The position numbers were made by a program, and so were the translations under genes. A stretch of 64,000 nt of DNA, taken from Xanthomonas floridensis (lineage in GTDB: Bacteria; Pseudomonadota; Gammaproteobacteria; Xanthomonadales; Xanthomonadaceae). The stretch covers positions 62,001-126,000 of the forward strand of contig NZ_LXNG01000004.1 of assembly GCF_001642575.1 (NCBI RefSeq), in the 5' to 3' direction. This document shows, piece by piece, positions 36,616-44,917 of this stretch; the stretch's first letter is position 1, and every line of letters begins with the position of its first letter. Under the pieces are notes generated by a model. The model saw only the letters and a program-made list of their open reading frames with translations. It was not told where the DNA came from and searched no databases.

Positions 36616-37686
36616 ATGAAATCTCTGGGATGCTGGCTTGCCGTGGCCGGCTTGAGTGCGCTGTCTGCATGGTTGTCGCCACTGGCCTGTGCGCAGGTGT
36701 CAGCAGCCGGCTCGACGATCATTCCGCTGCAGCCGGCAGCAACTTCAGCGTCGACGGGCGTGCCCGAGCAGCACGACACGCTGGAGACGGGCGAAACGCT
36801 GATCTACGACGTCAGCGTGCCGACGCTAGAACTGTTCCGTCCAGCGCCTGATCGGATGAACGGCACCGCGGTGATCGTCGTACCGGGCGGCGGATTTGTC
36901 GCTCTTGGCTACACCTTCGGTGGCACCGAGGTGGCGCGTGCACTGGCCGAGCGTGGCATCACGGCTTTTGTGCTGAAACATCGGACGATCCGCAGCGGCG
37001 ATGGCCCGATGCGCATTCCCGCCGTCCACATGAAGGAAATGGAGCTGGTCATGTCACGTGCCAAGCGCGGAACACCTCTCGAGATGCCGGCCTTTGCCGG
37101 CGAGCCGCACGCGATCGAGGATGGCGCGCGGGCGATGGCGCTGGTGCGACAACGCGCCGCTGAGTGGGGGATCGACCCGCACCGAGTCGGCGTTGTCGGA
37201 TTTTCGAGCGGCGCCTATCTCGCGGCCGATCTTGCGATTGGGCCGGAAGCCGCACGCCCGGACTTTGTCGGCTTGATCTACGGCGGTTTGCGCCTGCCTG
37301 TGCCTGCCGGCGCTTCTCCGGCATTTATCGCCGGCGCCGCCGACGATGCCTACCAGCCGAACGATCCCATCCTTCTCTATAGCGCATGGCGCAAGGCCGG
37401 CGTGGAGGCCGAGTTGCATCTCTATGCGCGTGGTGGCCACGGCTTCGATCTCCATCCCAAAGGCACGACCAGTGATCACTGGTTCGAGGAGTTCCTTTGG
37501 TGGATGCAGGCGCGGGGCTTGCTGGCGAATTCCACTCCGATTCGCAACACTGTTGAGGACCTCCTCGGTGAAGACTTCGAGGGGCGTTTCGAATCCAAGT
37601 ATCTTGCGCGGACGATCGTAGAGCCGCTGTTCGATCCATCGCAGGTGCGCATCGGTGATGCTGCTGAAATCGGCCTGCCGAGGTAA
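36616..37686 (+). CDS. Exported alpha/beta hydrolase with a replaced C-terminus
   Basis: 356 codons. A signal peptide (cleavage near ACA-QV) is followed by VVPGGGFVALGY (oxyanion region), GFSSGA with nucleophile Ser197, and GGHGFDLH with the catalytic His. This is the acetyl-esterase/xylan-esterase-like group. It is coupled to the TonB receptor (3-base gap), so it may cleave an imported or outer-membrane-processed ester such as a siderophore. The natural protein seems to end near WWMQARGLLA; the last 50 or so residues are read antisense through an IS30-type transposase remnant. Confidence 0.8.
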   Translation: MKSLGCWLAVAGLSALSAWLSPLACAQVSAAGSTIIPLQPAATSASTGVPEQHDTLETGETLIYDVSVPTLELFRPAPDRMNGTAVIVVPGGGFVALGYTFGGTEVARALAERGITAFVLKHRTIRSGDGPMRIPAVHMKEMELVMSRAKRGTPLEMPAFAGEPHAIEDGARAMALVRQRAAEWGIDPHRVGVVGFSSGAYLAADLAIGPEAARPDFVGLIYGGLRLPVPAGASPAFIAGAADDAYQPNDPILLYSAWRKAGVEAELHLYARGGHGFDLHPKGTTSDHWFEEFLWWMQARGLLANSTPIRNTVEDLLGEDFEGRFESKYLARTIVEPLFDPSQVRIGDAAEIGLPR

Positions 37687-37770
37687 GTACTGGCGTGTCA
37701 GCCCGTTGGCATTTTCGTTGCTGCCGCGCTGCCATGCGCAGTATGGAATCGACGTCCCGGCTTCATATAA
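37543..37770 (-). pseudogene. IS30-family transposase remnant (C-terminal part)
   Basis: On the minus strand about 70 codons match the end of IS30-type transposases: PYCAWQRGSNENANGLTRQY, then LPRQADFSSITDAHLRWIEQ, RLYDRPRKILGFETPLEVF and VLNSVA. The catalytic Glu region WQRGSNEN is present but the DNA-binding and first catalytic parts are missing. To the left the frame runs into antisense esterase sequence at about 37530-37543. It is the scar of an insertion that cut the esterase gene. Confidence 0.85.
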
Positions 37771-37922
37771 CGCATGTCGGCGGTATCGTTCCAACAGGTC
37801 CAGGCGGCTGGATGACGTGGGCAACTCCACTTGGCGGCGAAGTCGCTCAGGTCAGGTCGCCTGGACCACTTCATTACCGTTGGGGTTGCGTCCAGAGTTG
37901 AAGCCGCCGACCTATACCACCT

Positions 37923-37950
37923 ACGGGAAGCGAGATGCCTCGCTTCCCGT
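37923..37950. terminator. Perfect 12-bp hairpin, possible terminator
   Basis: ACGGGAAGCGAG and CTCGCTTCCCGT are perfect arms around ATGC. Only three T residues follow on the plus strand, so termination is uncertain. It lies between the IS30 remnant and a possible small membrane-protein gene. Confidence 0.5.
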
Positions 37951-37990
37951 TTGATGCTCCGCATTGCAGTGCAAGCTTTGGATGCACGTA

Positions 37991-38116
37991 ATGATGAAGA
38001 GCAAGGTCGAGTTGATCTCCTGCATCGTGGTGGTGGCCACAGCCGTCATGGCGGGCATCGTCAAATGCATGGTAGCGGCTACTTGCCCCAACTGCAGTGA
38101 TTTCTTCGATCACTGA
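37991..38116 (+). CDS. Possible 41-residue membrane protein
   Basis: A short frame reads MMKSKVELISCIVVVATAVM and continues with one hydrophobic stretch of about 25 residues, then a CPNC pair and an acidic end (SDFFDH). Most third codon positions are G or C, as in real genes here. A weak GGA lies about 10 bases upstream; an in-frame ATG at 37982 is an alternative start. I do not recognise a family. It may be a real small protein of the accessory region or chance. Confidence 0.3.
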   Translation: MMKSKVELISCIVVVATAVMAGIVKCMVAATCPNCSDFFDH

Positions 38117-38171
38117 TCAGTAGAAGCATCGCAGCAGTGCAGGTGCGACAGCGTCTGTCCACACTCCGATG

Positions 38172-38207
38172 GCCTGCTCGCGTCACTTCGCCTGCTCGCG
38201 TCACTTC
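38172..38207. repeat. Tandem duplication of 18 bases
   Basis: gcctgctcgcgtcacttc occurs twice in direct succession (38172-38189 and 38190-38207). The copies are identical, suggesting a recent slip or a duplicated site. Confidence 0.85.
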
Positions 38208-38309
38208 TTGGCAGGCAGGGCGCGTGAGCGCGACCCTGCCGGGTGGTGATCTGACTCGTCGCCAGCTTGGCAAGTGTCGGATCAGCACATCAAATCAGCA
38301 AGCATCAGA

Positions 38310-38651
38310 TCAAAGTACGTCTGGCGGTGCTGCGGTTGCCTTGGCATGCTGCTTGCCGCGTGCATGCTCGATGGCGGTACGCAGCTTGCGCGCGGCACCG
38401 GTGACGGCCGAGGCGGTGGTTTCGGCGCTGTTGGTGGCCGCGATCGGAGGCAGGCCGGCGACGTGGGCTTCAATACTGCAGGTTCGATCCGCTGCGCCAC
38501 CACGTTGGCCGTTCTCGTCGCGCAGATGCACCTCGACGCGGGTGATGTCGTTGGCAAAGTGCGCCAACTGGGCGGTGCAGGTTTTCTCGACATGCTGCAC
38601 GACAGACGGGTCATGCGGCACGTGCTTGTCGGTCTGGATCTGAATCTGCAT
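38310..38651 (-). CDS. HPF/RaiA-family ribosome-associated protein
   Basis: A 113-residue protein with the short HPF/RaiA fold: MQIQIQTDKHVPHDPSVVQH, then the strand TRVEVHLRDENG, CSIEAHVAGLPPIAA and a last helix AARKLRTAIEHARGK. Family members bind the 30S decoding region and help to silence ribosomes in stationary phase. It differs from the main hpf gene, which is normally next to rpoN; this copy stands alone. The C-terminal tail is Ala-rich. Confidence 0.8.
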   Translation of the reverse strand: MQIQIQTDKHVPHDPSVVQHVEKTCTAQLAHFANDITRVEVHLRDENGQRGGAADRTCSIEAHVAGLPPIAATNSAETTASAVTGAARKLRTAIEHARGKQHAKATAAPPDVL

Positions 38652-39042
38652 AGCGTGTCTCCTTCGCGGTCATCCACTGCGTCTGCCGCAGCGGTAGTTC
38701 GATTCTGCGATAGCCCGGTGTTGCCGCGAGGTGACAAGGCGTCGCATGTTCATGCGCGGGTTGGCTGCGTGGGGGGAGGTGAAAGTGGTGCACGAGACCT
38801 AGCGAGCAGGTGCCGGGGGGTGTGGGCAGCGTACTCAGGTCCAAGCATGCACGGGGCCATGAGGATTGCGAACAGCGGCCGCGCCCGCCTGGAGATGCGC
38901 AGCAGGTATGACAGTGGTTTCCGATGCCGCACGCCCTTCATGCCCTGGATGCGGCATGGCTTGCCTGGCACGTTAGCGCCGGTAATTGCTCCTTAGTCCA
39001 TAGTTCCTACCCCCCTAGCTCTCAGGCCCCAGTTCCCAGTCC
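38652..39042. other. Intergenic stretch, no gene seen
   Basis: About 390 bases before the heptamer array; with the array and its right flank the gap before the channel gene is about 765 bases. Reading frames are short and motif-free. The promoter of the HPF-like gene lies at the left edge. Confidence 0.5.
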
Positions 39043-39126
39043 CCAACCTCCAACCTCCAACCTCCAACCTCCAACCTCCAACCTCCAACCTCCAGCCTCC
39101 AGCCTCCAGCCTCCAGCCTTCAGCCT
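39043..39126. repeat. Heptamer tandem array, 12 copies of ccarcct
   Basis: Seven copies of ccaacct are followed by four of ccagcct and one tcagcct. The switch from A to G at the same unit position shows that the variants spread in blocks. It is a second long heptamer array 13 kb from the one at 25792. It lies about 290 bases upstream of the channel gene. Confidence 0.92.
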
Positions 39127-39417
39127 TCGGAGCCTGGCTACCGCGGTGTCCGTTGCCCCGGATGCTGATGCACAGCGACCGCACGATGTGCGTCGGGATG
39201 CTGGTACCGAGTCGTTGCGAGTTGGCATGGGTCCGAGCGGAGACATGGGCCCGGGCTGTGATTCGTCGTGTTGCCGAACTGCCTCGAACTGGCTCCGCGG
39301 GCAAGCAGTGGCGGGCAGGCCGTCTTGCGTGGGGAGCGCAGCCCTGGACCGCTCCGCTTGCGTCTGCATGAATCGTCGCCAGCGCAGGCCTCGGCCGGGC
39401 CCGGAGGGTAGCTTAAG

Positions 39418-41922
39418 ATGCCGGCACCGCGCGGCTGCGCGCCTGCCAGATGCCTGACCGTGTCCCAATTCCGCTTCGCCCCGTCTGCCGGTTCGAGCCT
39501 GTTGCTGCGTGTAGTGCTGTGCTGCGGCCTTTGGTTGGTGTGCGCCGGCGGTGCGCTGGCCCAGGACGAAGTCACGCTGCTGGAGACTGCGCAGACCCAG
39601 CTGGATAACGCGCAGAAGGTGCTGGACCAGGGCGAGGCCGGGCTGGAAAAAGCCAATACCGACCTGCTGCGTGAGCTGACCGACCAGGTCACCGCGACGC
39701 AACGGCAAACCCAGGATCTGGCACGTCAGCTGGATTCGCCGCTCAAGCAACTGAGCGTGCGCCTGGACGGCTTGGGGGTGGAGCAAAAGACCGACCCGGT
39801 GGATCTGAAAAAACAGCGCAAGGCGCTGGCGGATGAAAAAAACACGCTGGACGCGCAACTCAAGCGCGCCAATCTGCTCGCCTCCGAAGCGGGTGACCTT
39901 GCCGAACGCCTGGAACACAAGCGCGCGCAGCTGTTCAGTGTGCAGCTGTCCACGCGCGTTGCCTCGCCATTATCGCCGGCGTTGTGGACCCGGATCGCCC
40001 AGCAGTGGCCGGACGACCGTGCGCGATTGCAGGCCCTGAGCGACGAGGCGGCCCAGGTCCTGCGTGCCGGCATTGCCGCAAAAGGCGTCGGCGGGCTGGT
40101 GACCGGCGCGGTGATTGCGCTGCTGCTGGTATTTCCGCTGCGCATCTTCCTGCGCCATCTCGGCCGGCGTTATGCGGCGTCGCGCGCGCCGGGCGGGCGG
40201 CTGCGGCGCTCCGGACTGGCCCTGTGGTTTCTGCTGGTCGGCATCATCAGTTTGGGCACGGCAGCCTGGGTACTGGCCGAAAGCGTGCGTGCAATCGCCG
40301 AGGTGCCGGCCGATCTGGATGAGTTGCTGGATGCGCTGGTCATCATCAGCTTCATCGCGGCCTTTGTCGGTTCGCTCAGCGCCAGCCTGTTGATGAAGCA
40401 TCAACCCAGCTGGCGGTTGTTCCCGCTGGATGACGCCACAGTCGATCGGTTGCGTGTGCATTGCCTGGCCACCGCTGCGGTGAGCTGGTGCAGTGGCATG
40501 GCGATCAAGATCAACGAGGTGGCGCGCACCAGTAGCGCGGCGGCCACCGCTACCGATGCGGTGGCGGCCCTGTTGTATGCCGGGCTGATCCTCTCGGCCC
40601 TTGCCGGGCTGAGCCTGTCGTTGCGCGCGCGCGCTGCCAGTGCCGGAGCGGCCGGCGCCGACAGCAGCGAGCCGCCGCCGGTGGTGTCGCGTGGCGGTGG
40701 GGTCATCGTGCTGATCCGCCTGCTGGGGCATGTGGCGGTGATCGTGTCGTTGCTGGCGGCCTTGTTTGGGTATCTCAACCTGTCGTTGTTCATTGCACGC
40801 CAGATCATCTGGATCACCCTGATTTGCAGTCTGCTCGGGCTGCTGGTGGTGTTCGCTGACGATCTGTTGACCTGGGTCTTCAAGCCCGAAGGTCGTTTCA
40901 GCAGGGCGCTTTCGCACGCGCTCAGCATCGGCAGCGGCCGCCTGGTGCAGCTGGGCCTGCTGATGTCGGCAGCGGTGCGCGTGCTGCTGGTGCTGCTGGC
41001 CCTCGCCGTACTGCTGACGCCCTACGGCGGCAATATCAGCCTGATTACCGGTTGGGTGGAGAACATCACCCACGGCATCTCGATCAGCAAGGAACTGGTG
41101 ATCACGCCCGGCGATGTGGTGCGGGCGCTCTGCGTGTTCCTGCTCGGCATGGGGCTGGTGCACGTGGTGCAGCAGTGGCTGCTCAACACCTATCTGCCCA
41201 AGACCGAGCTGGATGCGGGAGCGCGCAATTCGATCAGCACGGTGGCGCGCTATCTCGGCTGGCTGGTGGTCGTGGTGTGGGGATTGACTGCGCTGGGCCT
41301 GGACCTGAAGCGGCTGGCGCTGGTGTTGAGTGCACTGTCGGTGGGTATTGGGTTTGGCCTGCAGGCGATCACGCAGAACTTCGTCTCCGGCCTGATCCTG
41401 CTCGCCGAGCGGCCGGTCAAGATCGGCGATTGGGTGCGGATCGGCGATCAGGAAGGCGATGTGCGCAGGATCAGCGTGCGCGCGACCGAGATCCAGGTGG
41501 GCGATCGTTCCACCCTGATCGTGCCCAACTCGGAGCTGATCACCAAAAGCGTGCGCAACATGACGCTCTCCAACCCGATGGGCCGCGTGCAACTGCAGTT
41601 CTCGGTGCCGCTGGAAGCCGATGCGGCCAAGGTGCGCGACATGCTGCTGACCCTGTTTGCCGAACATGCCAAGGTGCTGGCCGAGCCGGCGCCCTCGGTA
41701 TTCATCGATTCGCTGGCCGGCGGCCACATCAACTTCAACTCGTTCGCCTACGTGAGTAGCCCGCGCGATTCGTACGGTGTGCGCAGCGAACTGTTCTTCG
41801 CGCTATTGCAACGCATGGACGGCGCCGGCATCGCGTTGCAATCGCCGCAGGAAATCCGCTTCAGCCGTGCAGGCGCTGCCGTGGCGCGCGATGGCGGCGA
41901 GGAGACGCCTGCACAGGGGTGA
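39418..41922 (+). CDS. MscK/MscS-type mechanosensitive channel with DUF3772 domain
   Basis: An 834-residue protein. A signal peptide (cleavage near ALA-QD) is followed by a charged coiled-coil-like periplasmic region of the DUF3772 type. About ten transmembrane helices come next. The MscS core follows with LSVGIGFGLQAITQNFVSGL, LLAERPVKIGDWVRIGDQEG and TLIVPNSELITKSVRN. It would open under membrane tension to release solutes. The ATG at 39418 has a GGAGG about 10 bases upstream; a GTG at 39460 is possible. Confidence 0.9.
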   Translation: MPAPRGCAPARCLTVSQFRFAPSAGSSLLLRVVLCCGLWLVCAGGALAQDEVTLLETAQTQLDNAQKVLDQGEAGLEKANTDLLRELTDQVTATQRQTQDLARQLDSPLKQLSVRLDGLGVEQKTDPVDLKKQRKALADEKNTLDAQLKRANLLASEAGDLAERLEHKRAQLFSVQLSTRVASPLSPALWTRIAQQWPDDRARLQALSDEAAQVLRAGIAAKGVGGLVTGAVIALLLVFPLRIFLRHLGRRYAASRAPGGRLRRSGLALWFLLVGIISLGTAAWVLAESVRAIAEVPADLDELLDALVIISFIAAFVGSLSASLLMKHQPSWRLFPLDDATVDRLRVHCLATAAVSWCSGMAIKINEVARTSSAAATATDAVAALLYAGLILSALAGLSLSLRARAASAGAAGADSSEPPPVVSRGGGVIVLIRLLGHVAVIVSLLAALFGYLNLSLFIARQIIWITLICSLLGLLVVFADDLLTWVFKPEGRFSRALSHALSIGSGRLVQLGLLMSAAVRVLLVLLALAVLLTPYGGNISLITGWVENITHGISISKELVITPGDVVRALCVFLLGMGLVHVVQQWLLNTYLPKTELDAGARNSISTVARYLGWLVVVVWGLTALGLDLKRLALVLSALSVGIGFGLQAITQNFVSGLILLAERPVKIGDWVRIGDQEGDVRRISVRATEIQVGDRSTLIVPNSELITKSVRNMTLSNPMGRVQLQFSVPLEADAAKVRDMLLTLFAEHAKVLAEPAPSVFIDSLAGGHINFNSFAYVSSPRDSYGVRSELFFALLQRMDGAGIALQSPQEIRFSRAGAAVARDGGEETPAQG

Positions 41923-42185
41923 GGAGCTTGTGAGAGCGCGCACGCAGCACGCGTGCGGCCAACACCCATTGCAAGACCGGTGCGCTGGACTCATTGCGTG
42001 AAGCGCACTGCACCTGGCGCTACACACAGCGCCTGCAAGTTAGCAGGGCGGCCACTGGAACGTCGCGCGCCGTCGTCGGGTGGACGAGGACGGCGCGCAG
42101 GAGTCGACACGGGCGAGGGATAGGTGCGTATTCCTGGCAGTTGCGCCCACCCGGCGGTGGTTGCGCGGGCGTCTTGTTCGACGTT

Positions 42186-44294
42186 CTAGGAGCGATCCGC
42201 TACCGCCACGTCCTTGACCAGTGCCAAGTCGTCAACACTGACGTCTTCGGTGTAGTCCAGCCAGGCGCGGATTTCCAGATCGTCCACGGCATGCTCCAGG
42301 CCCACCGGCATGCGGATACGTCCGGCGGCATCGGGCACCACCCACTGCTGGGCCAGCACCACCTTGCGCTCGGACGAAACGGCTTCGACCCAGAACGCGC
42401 GGGTAGGCCGGCGCTTGGCGTAGACCTCGAGCATGTAGCGGCCGGCCTCGGTCTTGCGGGCAGTCTGGGTCAGCATGATCGGCTGGCGCACGCGGGGGCG
42501 CGGCCCCTGCGGGGTGACATCCAGTGGTGCATCCACCGCCACGCCGCGGGTGAGGTCCGGGTCGCGATACAGCTTCATGTGCTGGTCGCGGTCCACCACC
42601 AGCGCGCACCAGTCGCCGTCGGCCGACCCGTCCTCGAATGCGGTACAGCGGTCCACATACGCCAGCGTGCCCTTGCTGTGGGTGCGGTCGAACTGGCGCG
42701 AGGTGTTTTCCAGGTACACCGTTTTCAGGTTGGTGTCTTCGTCGTACTCCAGCAGGACCGGCGGGCGTACCTGTTGCACGCCCACCACCACATCGCCATT
42801 GCCGTTGACGCGCAACAGGCGCGTGCTCTGCCCGGTCCACAACGTGCGTGCATAAGCCAGATAGCGGGGGTAATCCTTGCCGCTGTCACGGCTGGCCGCC
42901 ACGCTGGCACTGGGCGGCGCGTCGTTGGCGAGCAGCGAGCGGCCGAATCCCAAGGTGCGCATGCCCGGTTCCAGCAGCTGCAGCAACGTGGCGCCGGAAT
43001 CGAGCGTGCTGCCTGCGCGGGTGACCACCTGTTGTGGTGCGATGCCGTTGCCGAGGAACAGCAGCAGGTTTTCACGCTTCTGCCTGGCAAGCACATCGCT
43101 GAGGTCGTTCGGCATGGCCAGGTGATCGGAGGCGATCACGATCAAGGTGTTGGTGCCATAGCGGCTGTTGCGGATGCGCGTGACCAGTTCGCCAATCAGC
43201 CGGTCGCTGCACTTGATTGCGTGCAACAGGCCGATATCGCCCAGCGGGCTTTCGTATGTCTGGCCTTTGCAGGCCAGCGGCAGATGGCCGGCTGGATGAT
43301 GGGTATCCATGGTGAGCGTGGTCAGCATGAACGGCTGGCCGGCACGCGACAGCGTCTGGAAGCTGTCCCAGGCATCGTCCAGCAACACGTCGTCGTGCAC
43401 GCCCCAGGCAGAGAAATGCTTGGGGGCTATGCCCTTGTCGTGGAAATAGTGCACGTCGTGCACCACGTCGAAGCCGTGGCTGGACAGAAAGCTACCCTTG
43501 CCGGCGAAGCTGGCGTCGGCACCACCGACATAGTGATTGCGGTAGCCCTGATCCTTGAGATAGTCGCCCAGGCAACGCGCTTCGGGCAGGAACAGGCCCA
43601 TGCGGTCCATGCTGTTTTCATCGCCCGGCGCAGTGGTGAGCGGTACGCCGCACATCGACGCCACCAAGCCGGCGATGGTCCATCCGCTGCCTTCGGTGGA
43701 GGTGAGGTTGCGTACGTCCACCGCTTCGGTGGCCAGCGCGCGCAGGTTGGGCATCAGGCCGGGAAAGACCGACTCGTCGAAGTAAGTGCGTTCCAGGCTT
43801 TCGCCGTAGATCCAGACGATGTTTTTGCGCTTTTGCAGCGGTTGCTGCGGCACCTGGTATTCGGGCACGACGGTGGCATAGTCGACCGGGCGCAGCTGGT
43901 AGTACAGCCGCTTGCCGTCGCGATATAGCGGGCTGACCGCCAGGCCGATGACCAACATCGCCACGAAGCCCGCGAACACCGCGCCGCCACCGCGAGGTCG
44001 CCGGAAGCGGCGCACCTTCACCAGCAGCAGCGGGCTGAGCGAGAGCAACAACATGCCGATGAACACGGCGATGTAGCCTGAAAAGTCACTGACCCCGGCG
44101 CCATCCATGTCGGCGCGCAGGTGATAAAGCGTGGCCGCGTTGATGCCGTCGCCACTGAGGCGGTCGATCAGGCCCCAGCTGCTGAGCAGCAGCAGGAACA
44201 GCGACAGCAGACCGGCCTTGAGCCATGCCAGGCGCGGGGAGGCCACCAACAGCCACAACAACAGCAGCAACGAAACCAACAACATCCAATGCAT
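42186..44294 (-). CDS. opgB: Phosphoglycerol transferase I
   Basis: A 702-residue inner-membrane protein. About four N-terminal helices precede a periplasmic sulfatase-like domain with IVWIYGESLERTYFD, STEGSGWTIAGLVASMCG and VIASDHLAMPND. This is the OpgB/MdoB pattern; the enzyme moves phosphoglycerol from phosphatidylglycerol onto osmoregulated periplasmic glucans. The E. coli protein is somewhat longer. The start at 44294 (MHWMLLVSLL) begins directly with the first helix; a longer frame to 44465 lacks support. Confidence 0.88.
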   Translation of the reverse strand: MHWMLLVSLLLLLWLLVASPRLAWLKAGLLSLFLLLLSSWGLIDRLSGDGINAATLYHLRADMDGAGVSDFSGYIAVFIGMLLLSLSPLLLVKVRRFRRPRGGGAVFAGFVAMLVIGLAVSPLYRDGKRLYYQLRPVDYATVVPEYQVPQQPLQKRKNIVWIYGESLERTYFDESVFPGLMPNLRALATEAVDVRNLTSTEGSGWTIAGLVASMCGVPLTTAPGDENSMDRMGLFLPEARCLGDYLKDQGYRNHYVGGADASFAGKGSFLSSHGFDVVHDVHYFHDKGIAPKHFSAWGVHDDVLLDDAWDSFQTLSRAGQPFMLTTLTMDTHHPAGHLPLACKGQTYESPLGDIGLLHAIKCSDRLIGELVTRIRNSRYGTNTLIVIASDHLAMPNDLSDVLARQKRENLLLFLGNGIAPQQVVTRAGSTLDSGATLLQLLEPGMRTLGFGRSLLANDAPPSASVAASRDSGKDYPRYLAYARTLWTGQSTRLLRVNGNGDVVVGVQQVRPPVLLEYDEDTNLKTVYLENTSRQFDRTHSKGTLAYVDRCTAFEDGSADGDWCALVVDRDQHMKLYRDPDLTRGVAVDAPLDVTPQGPRPRVRQPIMLTQTARKTEAGRYMLEVYAKRRPTRAFWVEAVSSERKVVLAQQWVVPDAAGRIRMPVGLEHAVDDLEIRAWLDYTEDVSVDDLALVKDVAVADRS

Positions 44295-44668
44295 GCGCAG
44301 CGTCCATGGGGAAATGGTGCGAGCGCGTACCGGACGCCTGGCTCGCCATGTCCTGTGCGTCACTGCAATGTGACACCCGGATGACAGACTATGCCGCGCC
44401 GAAGCTGACTGAAATGTTTGTTGAGGCCGAGAGGGGTCGCCAGCTGCGTTGGCTGACGCGCGCACATAGGACGTGCATTCGCTATGTGTATCGCATCATT
44501 GCTTGGCGCTGTGCAGCTCGCACACAGCGTGCAAGCGCGATGGTGCAGGCGATTGGCGTGGTCAGCATCACCGTCAGAGCCTGCTTGCACCGGGCTGCCT
44601 GTATGGCTGGCGATGGTGCGGATAGGCCTGGTGTTTGGGCGACGTGTTGGTGCGTGGCGTTGCTCCGT
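44295..44668. other. Upstream region of opgB, no gene seen
   Basis: With the part to 44917 this is a gene-free gap of about 620 bases. No clear promoter or RNA element was recognised besides the repeat at 44669. Confidence 0.5.
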
Positions 44669-44709
44669 ACCCTCACCCCCCCAACCGCTTTCCCGGGGGG
44701 AAGGGGTTG
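44669..44709. repeat. Degenerate intergenic repeat (accctcacccc type)
   Basis: The sequence accctcaccccccc followed by aaccgctttccc and ggggggaaggggtt is a worn version of a repeat common between genes in many proteobacteria (accctcacccc-aacccctctcccg). The arms form an imperfect hairpin. Confidence 0.5.
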
Positions 44710-44917
44710 CTGCAGGTGGCTGCAAGACGTGTGGTACACCCATGCATCACGTGTCTAATGGCAGCAGTGCACTACATCCTTGCAGGTGGTGCAGACTGTG
44801 CGTCACGAGTGACGCAGGCTACGCAGTACTACTAACAAGGCCAAACGGCATGCGTAAGAACTGTCATGCAGCATGAGTACGTCGTGTAGCAGGATTGTTG
44901 CGCCATCGAGCGCAGTG

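Larger units (their letters stand above)
37771..38309. other. Right flank of the accessory region
   Basis: Apart from the hairpin at 37923, the small frame at 37991 and an 18-base tandem duplication at 38172-38207, no gene is recognised. Further IS30 sequence may extend into the first 150 bases but is too decayed to call. Confidence 0.4.

Noticed and set aside
37771-37964. Extension of the IS30 remnant to the right
   Set aside because: Minus-strand frames here show no clear transposase motif beyond PYCAWQRG, so I could not set a firm boundary.
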